64,000 nt of DNA from Lepisosteus oculatus (taxonomy: Eukaryota; Chordata; Actinopteri; Semionotiformes; Lepisosteidae), in contig NC_090696.1 of assembly GCF_040954835.1 (NCBI RefSeq), forward strand, positions 77,685,722 to 77,749,721. Direction: 5' to 3'. Below, piece after piece: positions 57,001 through 64,000 of the stretch (its first letter is position 1; the number at the start of each line of letters is the position of its first letter). A program made the translations under genes and the position numbers. Under the pieces are notes generated by a model, which worked only from the letters and a program-made list of their open reading frames with translations, did no database searches and had not been told where the DNA came from.

Positions 57001-57313
57001 GGAGGTTAGTTTATCAGCCTCCAAAAATCTTAAAAAATCAAATAGTTTAAAAAGACAAAAGCACATGTATTCAGTGTCATTTCCCCTTCAGGTGCACAGT
57101 GTTAGAGACTTTAGAGCTTTCAAAATCTTTCTGTCCTTGTTACTTAAGCAGACCCTTGGTCATGATTATTGTGACATCATTAAACGTTTATTTTCATATG
57201 TCATCAAAGTTTGAAAATAAACATTTTTGTAGTATCTAGATCTTAATGGAAGTGTGAGGTCTGAAGTGCACTTCTTAGTTTTTGCATTTGGAGACAGAAT
57301 CCTTTCTGAAGAA

Positions 57314-57319
57314 ATGCAG
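57314..57319 (+). CDS. PDCL2: PDCL2 candidate exon 1 (Met-Gln only)
   Basis: ATGCAG followed by donor GTGAAG, with A at -3. Phosducin-like 2/3 proteins start Met-Gln-Asp-Pro, and exon 2 starts at Asp-Pro, so a six-base coding first exon is expected. Another ATGCAG/GT occurs at 56454 inside the foldback element. The choice is inference. Confidence 0.5.
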
Positions 57320-60300
57320 GTGAAGATATTGCTTGTATTATTATTAAAATGTATTATTGTATTTGAAGAAAATGGCACAATGCATTTCATGGCAGTAGAA
57401 AGAGTATTGAGTTGATTTTATCTTTTGGAATCATCACATGAAGACTTGTCAAATACAATATTCTAATATTAATACTTTTCTGATTAATAATATAAAGACA
57501 AAATAATGAGAATGAGACCAATTTAAAGCCGTGTCCAATGTGTTGGATGATGCTACAGGGGATGAGAGTATCAATTCTCCCTGTGGCTGCAGTGTTGAAG
57601 ATGAAAGAGGTGAAGACAGTAATAATCCAGGAACATCAACGTCCACCACTTTAAACTGTCTGATTCACTGTTTTCCTGCTTGGTCATTTGTAAGCTCCTT
57701 GATTTCTCCTTTCTTTCTTTTATAAAAATGTATTTTTTTTATTACAGAGTGCTACTGTATATTATTATTATTGATATTACTTCATGCTCTATTGGAAATG
57801 TAGCAGGGGTCTGTGTGATATTAACTGGTCCTGTAAGACAAGACAGCTCCTTTCCTGGCTTGATGCCACAGAGGAACTTGAAAGGCTGGGCTAAATGGGC
57901 TACAACACAAGTCACCCAGGGTTAATACTGCAGATATCCACTGTGCTGGGCTGGTGCCCATTCCGGACACTGACGTCCCACTCCCCGGCCAATGTCCTTC
58001 CCAGGACCCCTCTGAAGACACGGAGTGGAATGACATCCTGAGGAGATTCGGGATTATCCCTCCAAAGGAGGAGCCCCCTGATGAAAGTGAAGGACTGCCT
58101 TCAGGAGACGAGGATGGTAAGATCCCTGTTGGGAAAAGAGCAGACAGGTGTTCTGGGCATCAGCAGGACGGCCAGGTCCTGCACAGTGCTATTGACCAGA
58201 GGACCGCTGTGTCCCACGGGACACATAGTACCCCGGGGTGAGGAACAAAGCATGAGACGTTACTTTTTGCTTCTACTTTGGAATGCAAAAAAAAACAACT
58301 GCATTGGGAGTTTCTATACATCTGAGTCACAGAAACCACAGGACAATATCACTGACAACAGTTACCAGTGTGGAGGAGTGGTTTGCTCTCCGACTGCAGG
58401 GCTGTGGGACGTGTTGCTGTACCTCAGAACACAGTACTTCTCTCAGATCGCTCCTGTGTTCCCTAGCGCTATTATCCATGTGATAAAGAGCCCTCGACAG
58501 GAATCAGCCTGTTATCAAGTTAATACACCAATGAAGCTTTACACCAACTATTTTCTCGCATATCGATATACTGAATTAAGTGGTCTAGTTTTTGCAGGAT
58601 ATTGGTGCCACCTAGCGTGCAGCATTAGGGAGGTACAGTACTTCCATGTTACTGTTTCTGTCAGATCCTTAATTTAAATTTAAGATTAATTTTACTTTGG
58701 ACCTGAAATGAAATATATCACTAAATAGAACCAGACTTCTTATATATTCATTATGCACTCAGTTACATCCCACCATGAGCAAAATGTGAAAAAATAGTTC
58801 ATAGCAGGATGGTGGAAAATGTTACAGAACTCTTGTCATGTAGTTTCCAGTCCGCATGTACTGTAACCTTCCTAGACACCAGGCTTGAGGGCCTTCATGT
58901 TTCCTAATGCCCAGTTGTGAAGCTGCCTTTCGGAGCCTCGTTAGCAGACTCTCAGCACCTCGTCCTCCAGGTGTTCCTAGAGCCACTGGGCGTCTTGCTC
59001 TTGCGGTTCACAGGCAGTGAATATGAGCGGATGGGTTTGGCTGAGCTGGAGGAGGCCGAGGATGAGTTTTCTGAAGAGGACCAGCGAGCACTTGAGTCCT
59101 ACAGGTGAGAGCAGAGCCCCAACACCCCAACATCCCAGCACCCCAGAGCCCCAGTACTGCAGAGTCCCAGAACCCCAGTGACCAAAAGTCCTAGAGCCCC
59201 AGAACCCAAGTGACCCAGATCCCCAGTACCCCAGTACCCCAATGACCCAATACCCCAGTTCCCTAGTACCCCAGTGATCCAGTACCCCAGTTCCCCAGTA
59301 CCCCAATGACCCAGTACCCCAGTACCTAGTACCCCAGTGACCCAGTTCCCCAGTTCCCCAATGACCCAGTACCCTAGTACCCTAGTACCCTAGTACCCCA
59401 GTGACCCAGTGACCCAGTGACCCAGTTCCCCAGTACCCCAGTACCCCAGTGACCCAGTTCCTCAGTACCCCAGTGACCCAGTGACCCAGTGACCCAGTTC
59501 CCCAGTACCCCAGTACCCCAATGACCGGAGAAAAGGATGACAACCATGCCACAATGCCAAGAGAAAGCATGGTGGAGGCCCAGCCTGTGCTTGTTCCCAT
59601 CACCCAGGCGCCGCCGCCTCGCGGAGTGGAGAGCGCGTGCAGGAGGCAGGCGTTTCGGCCAGCTGCGCGAGATCCAGGGCGACCAGTACGTGAGGGAGGT
59701 CACAGCTGCAGGGGAGCACCTGTGGGTGGTGCTGCATCTCTACAGGCCAGGGTGAGGCCACACACAGGACACGCATCTGTCGGGCAACAGCTCGTTTTTC
59801 TCCACAGCAGAAAACAGAGTGACGGGGCCATTGCACCGGGCGAGTTACCCCTCCTCTCTGTGTTAGTGCACAAGAGTCACAGGAAGGGTTGTGGTCTTTT
59901 AATAATAATTAATAACCCTTACATGGCGCTTTTCTGGACTCTCCACTCAAAGCGCTTCACAGGTCCTGGGGACCCCCCTCCACCACCAGTGTGCAGCCCC
60001 ACCTGGATGATGCACCAGTACTCTCCCAGTGGGGAAGAGAGCAGAGTGATTTAGCCAAATCAGAGATGGGGATTATTAGGAGGCCATGAGTGGTAAGGGC
60101 CAATGGGACCAGGGTAATATACCCTACTCTTTTCAAGAAACTCTCTGGGATTTATAATGACTACAGAGAGCCAGGACCTCAGTTTTACATCTGAATCGAG
60201 GCACAGCGCCTTTTTACAGTATAGTGTCCTCGTCACTATACTGGGGCATTAGGACCCACACAGACTGCAGGGTGAGAGCGCCCCCTGCTGGCCCCACATC

Positions 60301-62366
60301 TTCCAGCAGCAACCTTAGTTTTTCCCAGGAGTCTCCCCTCCAGGCACTGACCAGGCTCACACTGCTGAGCTCCAGTGGGTTGCCAACTGTGAGCTGCAGG
60401 GGGATACAGCTGCTGGCTGGTTTTTTGGGGGAGATATCCGCTATTTAGAGAGTGGGGCTGCAGGTGCAAGGAGCCCGCCAGCGACCGGGACCGAGTCCAG
60501 GCAGGGGCAGGGTGAGCTGCACTCCTCTCACCTACAGCTCACAGAAACATTAATTAAACACTATTTTCTTATCTCCAGGTTAGAAAGAATCGGCACTGAT
60601 GAGTGCATTTCAAACTGCAATGAAAGTAAAATGGACACAGTGTCTTGTAAAACCTCCATCACAAAATAGACAAAATCTCCAGGTGTCACAGAGCCCTGTT
60701 CTGTGATTCAGAATGAGGGAACAGAACTCCCAGTGAGGTGAAGTGGCCCTGTGACACTGTGAACAAGCCGGCTTGTGGACATCTCTTTAATCCAACTGAA
60801 AAATTGATCTCGACTTCCAGACGGTTTTGCCGACAAATACTACTTACTAGTTAACCCTGCATGCAGATCACATTAGAAACTTTCTGCAGTGAAATGTCTG
60901 CTGCACAGCCTGTATTTATTTGCTCGTACACACACAGTTCATCAGCCTTTACAGTGACTTGTGAGCAGGAAGGGCCACTTCATGTCCCAATTCTCTCACA
61001 CTCTTGCTCTCTCCTGTGGCGAGACCAGGGCTTGGCAACAGTATGACACTCATACGGTCATTTCACAACGTTCCCGATTTTGTGCTTCATTCAGATTTTG
61101 TCAAATTTTTCTATACTGTCAATTAATTTATTTTGTTACCGAGATTTAATAACCGTTCTCAGAAACTGGGACTGCAGCTCCCGTTTCCTGTCGAGATATT
61201 GCAAGGTTTCTTTTCATCGCTAACGGAACCTTGCAGGACGTGTCAGGGTATGTCAGCTGCACCCTCGCCAACAGAAGCCAAAGAAAGAGCCAGAAACAGC
61301 CAGACGTGTGAGTCAGGAAGAGCAGCACCTGGGAAACAGGCAATGATGTCACTGATGTGAACACAGCTGTAAAGCGTGGCACTTACGACCTCCCTCAGCA
61401 GCAGAAGCTTGAGGCATGGTGCCATCTTGAGGTTATTATGCCACATAGCTGGAACAGGAAAAAATAAAACAGCACAGGAGATCGGAACAGGAGACCGGAA
61501 CAGGAGTTAAATCTCTCTCCTTTCTGGCCCACTCCACGCTTGGGAGAATGGGTGAACTGATTAAGTAAGGGTTGTCTTGGAGAAGCTTCTGGATCCTGCC
61601 GGATTCTGGACTCAGAGGAGCTGGCCAGTCCTGAATCAATCACACCGCTAATGTGTGCTGTGTGTTATTATTGTTGATAAATCAAATAAGGGGCAGCACA
61701 GTGGCGCTGCGGTTAGTTCTGGACCTGGAGTGCTGTCTGCCTGGAGTTAGTATGTTCTCCCCGTGTTCATGTGGGTTTCCTCTGGACACTCCACAGCCCC
61801 AAGACATACTTACATTGACTTCTGGCAGGCAAAGGTGTGTCTGGGAGCTCGTCTCCCATCACTGGCCTGTCGTCTGCGCATGTGCTTTTACTCCAGACAG
61901 ATGATCCGTTTAGAAACGAGTTTACTGTGAGCCACTATATACTAGTTACTTTACAATACCGGTTAATAATTATGACAGATCACATAGTCATATTTAATAA
62001 GTCATATATAATAACTCTATAAAAACATACAATAATTTAAAGGCTTTATGCATAACACATCTCCTGGATTTTTTCCTTTCATTGTCCACTTCCTGTTAGC
62101 AGCTGGTGGCGCTGCTGCAGTTCTGTCTGAGAGCCGTGCGCTCCTCTCTCCTTCCAGAATTCCGGTCTGCACGCGCCTCAATCACCACCTCGGCCGCCTG
62201 GCCCAGAGGTTCCCTGAGACCAAATTCCTGAGAATCGTGGCTGACAGCTGCATCCCAAATTACCCGGACAGGCACCTGCCCACCGTCTTCCTGTACAGGA
62301 CCGGGCGGATCCACGCCAGCCTCATCGGCGAGGCCCAGTGTGGGGGCAGGAACATGCTGGAGGAGG
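57314..62366 (+). CDS. PDCL2: phosducin-like protein 2, 3' end outside window
   Basis: Thioredoxin-fold co-chaperone family that assists the CCT chaperonin. Mouse PDCL2 is germ-cell specific and needed for male fertility. Exons: 57314-57319 (proposed), 58005-58116, 59014-59104, 59608-59751 and 62158-62366. All junctions keep frame, giving 187 codons plus one base. The N-terminal DPSEDTEWNDILRRFGIIPP is the family hallmark. A helical segment follows (YERMGLAELEEAEDEFSEED), then FGQLREIQGDQYVREV and the thioredoxin-like core (CIPNYPDRHLPTVFLYRTG, QCGGRNM). No CxxC redox motif is seen, as usual in the family. PDCL2 rather than PDCL3 is chosen from linkage to NMU and the CGG motif. The last exon (about 50 residues expected) was not found before 64000. 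Confidence 0.9.
58005..58116 (+). CDS. PDCL2: PDCL2 exon 2
   Basis: Acceptor CTTCCCAG, then DPSEDTEWNDILRRFGIIPP and an acidic end, then donor GTAAGA. There are 37 codons plus one base. The frame upstream of the acceptor has no ATG, which supports splicing from a separate start exon. The Leu-rich stretch usual after the Pro-Pro-Lys-Glu-Glu motif is not seen. Confidence 0.9.
58117..59013 (+). other. PDCL2 intron, nothing certain
   Basis: No repeat or exon is established. A VEEWFALRLQ reading near 58370-58400 was considered and rejected on phase. Confidence 0.4.
59014..59104 (+). CDS. PDCL2: PDCL2 exon 3
   Basis: Acceptor GGTTCACAG, donor GTGAGA. Encodes SEYERMGLAELEEAEDEF and SEEDQRALESY, the conserved acidic helix before the thioredoxin-like domain. 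Its phase fits both neighbours. Confidence 0.92.
59105..59522. repeat. decamer-type simple repeat in PDCL2 intron
   Basis: Irregular tandem of about 10 bp, CCCCAGTACC and CCCAGTGACC variants, from just after the exon 3 donor to about 85 bp before the exon 4 acceptor. It fills most of this short intron. The minus strand gives repetitive open frames rich in Gly, Trp and Leu (WGTGVLG-like), not genes. Confidence 0.9.
59608..59751 (+). CDS. PDCL2: PDCL2 exon 4
   Basis: Acceptor CATCACCCAG, donor GTGAGG. Encodes RRRLAEWRARAGGRRFGQLR, EIQGDQYVREV and LWVVLHLYRP, the start of the thioredoxin-like fold. More GC- and Arg-rich than the mammalian exon. Confidence 0.94.
59897..60403 (-). mobile_element. 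5S-rRNA-derived SINE, reverse strand
   Basis: The right end carries the complement of the 5S-like promoter (plus strand TCCAGGCACTGACCAGGCTC). The left part holds TGGACTCTCCACTCAAAGCG and an (AAT)-rich tail. It lies in the large PDCL2 intron between exons 4 and 5. Confidence 0.85.
60405..61685. other. PDCL2 intron, no feature recognised
   Basis: No additional PDCL2 exon or known repeat was identified here. All open frames are short. Confidence 0.4.
61688..61870 (+). mobile_element. tRNA-derived SINE fragment
   Basis: GGGGCAGCACAGTGGCGCTG, GCGGTTAGTTCTGGACCTGG, then the body AGTATGTTCTCCCCGTGTTC and GTGGGTTTCCTCTGG. It is the same family style as the 20.85-kb and 39-kb copies. The head is shortened. 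Confidence 0.65.
62158..62366 (+). CDS. PDCL2: PDCL2 exon 5
   Basis: Acceptor CTCTCCTTCCAG, donor GTGAGT. Encodes IPVCTRLNHHLGRLAQRFPE, SCIPNYPDRHLPTVFLYRTG and AQCGGRNMLEE, the thioredoxin-like core. It ends at phase 1, so one or more further exons must follow. Confidence 0.95.
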
Positions 62367-62664
62367 GTGAGTGTCCGGCGAGCTGCCTCCATGAGAGCTT
62401 CCTGGGGAACAACAACAGCAACGATAACACTGGGTTTCACTTTATCACAGGTTCATTCTTAAATGTGGAATAGCTGTGGGTGTGCGCTTGTATGTCCTTA
62501 GTGACGTGAGACAGAGAGGAAAACTCTGCACCCTTGCTTTCTGTCCGAAGGGCAACAGGTCTGGGGTCCATGGTCGAGTCAGATTCTTCACCTCTTCCAG
62601 GTTCCTCAGTGTTATATCACCTAGCACGTCCATCTGATTAAACATCATGCTTCACGCTCACAGG

Positions 62665-62870
62665 GCCCCGGCTAGCTCTGCTGGTAGAGCAGGAGACTCA
62701 TCACCTCAGGGTTGTGGGTTCCTGTCCCACGTCAGGCGCCAGGTCCTCCATGTTGGAGGTTGGGCACAAGGCTAGCAACCCTGTCCTGTAAAAACAGGAT
62801 GGTGCTGCCCCTATGTGCCGGAATACTGATTCCATCACACTGACTATTCTGTGAGTAATCCAAGCAAAAT
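62665..62870 (+). mobile_element. tRNA-Lys-like SINE or tRNA pseudogene
   Basis: 62665-62738 resembles tRNA-Lys: GGCTAGCTC, D-loop TGCTGGTA, GAGC, anticodon stem GGAGA/CCTCA-like, T-arm GTGGG/CCCAC. The anticodon loop reads CTCATCA (CAT at the anticodon). The B-box TTCGA is altered to TTCCT and the acceptor stem has mismatches, so it is not a working tRNA gene. The following sequence (GGTTGGGCACAAGGCTAGCA, CCTGTCCTGTAAAAACAGG) looks like a SINE body. Confidence 0.55.
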
Positions 62871-62874
62871 ACAC

Positions 62875-63500
62875 CACTTGCAAAAATGAGGGGGGCAGTA
62901 CAGAGCATGCTGGTATTGAAAGGCCGTGCCAGTGGAGCTGCCCTCGCAGCCGAACGCCCCGAACGGACTCCGCCAGCAGGGGGCAGTGAGTGGCTGGGCT
63001 TGAGGAGCCGGAGACAGACTCCCGTCTCCCGCTCCGGCTGAGCCATTCCCAGACCTCAGTCCGCAGGACTGGGCAGGTAAAGGCCTGCTGAAGAGAGGGT
63101 GGGATTGAAGCCTGCCTCCAGTGTGAGCAATACGCTGCTCTGGGGCACTGGAAGGCTCGTCTTAGGCGTCGCTTATTTTGTGCGAGCAGCGCAGCATGTC
63201 GTCTTGAGCGCAGTGCCTAAATCAATTATTCCTGTCTTGGTCCACTGAGTGCCGGACACAAACTGACCGCAGGCTGAAGTCATCTTTTCACAGAAGCAAG
63301 TAACATCCCGGGGTTTTGAGAGATCCTATCTTATCGAACATAATAACATCCATAAAAACACCAGCAGTCCCCTGTCAAGGCCAAGGCAATATGAACAGTG
63401 AATGTGCACAGACGATAATAATAATAATATGGGTAATAACATGATAGTTTTGGGGGGTTATTGCTTCATTAAATCCGTCACACTTGGTCATTGTCTGCAA
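62875..63500. other. downstream of PDCL2 exon 5, nothing recognised
   Basis: Searched for the expected last PDCL2 exon (start at phase 1, Leu-Glu-Trp-Lys-like). No matching block with an acceptor in the right phase was found. Confidence 0.4.
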
Positions 63501-63504
63501 AGCA

Positions 63505-63582
63505 ACAAGTAATAGGTTTATTCCATGCTGAAAAGAGAAGAAAGAAAACACAACGTTTCGGCCATGGAGCCTTCTTCAGGAG
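63505..63582 (-). mobile_element. Penelope-like 3' end, reverse strand
   Basis: The complement reads CTCCTGAAGAAGGCTCCATG, GCCGAAACGTTGTGTTTTC and CAGCATGGAATAAACC, the same end as at 17.52-17.58 kb. It is a single end, without the inverted partner seen at 19 and 37 kb. Confidence 0.75.
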
Positions 63583-63626
63583 TTAGTGTCATTATCACTA
63601 ATGTTATTAGTCAGCCAGCAGCCATG

Positions 63627-64000
63627 TCACCCTGCAACTCACAACTGGCAACCCACTGAAGCTAAGCAGGTGTGAGCCTGGTCAGTACCTGGATGGGAGA
63701 CCTCCTGGGAAAAACTAAGGTTGCTGCTGGAAGAGGTGTTAGTGGGGCCAGCAGGGGGCACTCACCCTGTGGTCCACGTGGGTCCTAATGCCCCAGTATA
63801 GTGATGGGGACACTATACTGTAAACAGGTGCCGTCCTTCGGATGAGACGTAAAACCGAGGTCCTGACTCTCTGTGGTCATTAAAAATCCCAGGGCGTTTC
63901 TCGAAAAGAGTAGGGGTGTAACCCCGGCGTCCTGGCCAAATTTCCCATTGGCCCTTACCAATCATGGCCTCCTAATAATCCCCCTCTATGAATTGGCTTC
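63627..64000 (+). mobile_element. 5S-rRNA-derived SINE, cut by window end
   Basis: The head reads GAAGCTAAGCAGGTGTGAGC, CTGGTCAGTACCTGG and ATGGGAGACC, the 5S rRNA internal control region. The body follows through ATCATGGCCTCCTAATAATC. It is the only copy whose head is read on the plus strand here. Confidence 0.88.

Noticed and set aside
58370..58400. VEEWFALRLQ reading as a possible missing PDCL2 exon
   Set aside because: The nearest acceptor gives the wrong phase after exon 2 and its pyrimidine tract is poor.
59374..59703. WGTGVLG-type minus-strand repeat protein
   Set aside because: Translation of the decamer repeat in a PDCL2 intron.
62665..62738. Functional tRNA gene
   Set aside because: Altered B box and mismatched acceptor stem; SINE-like sequence follows.
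62980..63050. GAGTGGCTGGGC block as the last PDCL2 exon
   Set aside because: In the required phase it reaches a stop at once and does not match the expected Leu-Glu-Trp-Lys segment.

Overview
The window is vertebrate genomic DNA and looks like ray-finned fish. Two genes can be built from spliced exons: neuromedin U (NMU, complete, + strand, nine coding exons, 32533-50061) and the phosducin-like gene PDCL2 (+ strand, five coding exons seen, 57314-62366, 3' end outside the window). Nearly everything else is intergenic or intronic DNA full of interspersed repeats. The repeats are 5S-rRNA-derived SINEs, tRNA-derived SINEs, Penelope-like element ends, two solo LTRs with target-site duplications, a foldback DNA transposon, and several minisatellites. 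This mix suggests a fish. The preserved NMU-PDCL2 order, the same as in tetrapods, fits a slowly evolving, possibly non-teleost lineage (gar- or bowfin-like). The species is inference only.

Layout. 1-32 kb: no gene is supported. It holds a reverse-strand solo LTR (5281-5860), a near-perfect 31-bp hairpin (10450-10527), a 46-bp minisatellite (11843-12314), a 5S-SINE (about 15965-16400), a Penelope-like GIY-YIG endonuclease remnant (about 16990-17590), an inverted pair of Penelope 3' ends (19204-19351), a 120-bp tandem duplication (28849-29084), and a tRNA-derived SINE with 9-bp target duplications (31869-32127). 32.5-50.1 kb: NMU, with an intron 1 of about 8.4 kb containing SINEs, a LINE-like fragment and a second Penelope inverted pair. 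Its later introns contain a 31-bp minisatellite, a solo LTR (47270-47750) and a 30-bp-arm hairpin (48243-48318). 50.1-57.3 kb: intergenic, with a SINE that runs into a 69-bp minisatellite (about 54450-55455) and a 1.18-kb foldback element (55817-57000) ending about 310 bp before the proposed PDCL2 start. 57.3-64 kb: PDCL2, with a decamer-repeat intron, a 5S-SINE, tRNA-like SINEs and a truncated 5S-SINE at the window edge.

The two genes do unrelated jobs. NMU encodes a secreted, amidated neuropeptide precursor. PDCL2 encodes a cytosolic thioredoxin-fold co-chaperone expressed mainly in germ cells in mammals. In human, NMU lies directly upstream of PDCL2 on the same strand, so the arrangement here is ancestral linkage. 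EXOC1L/EXOC1, expected on the other side of NMU, was not found in the left 32 kb. The long open frames over the tandem repeats are artefacts of repeat periodicity, not genes.
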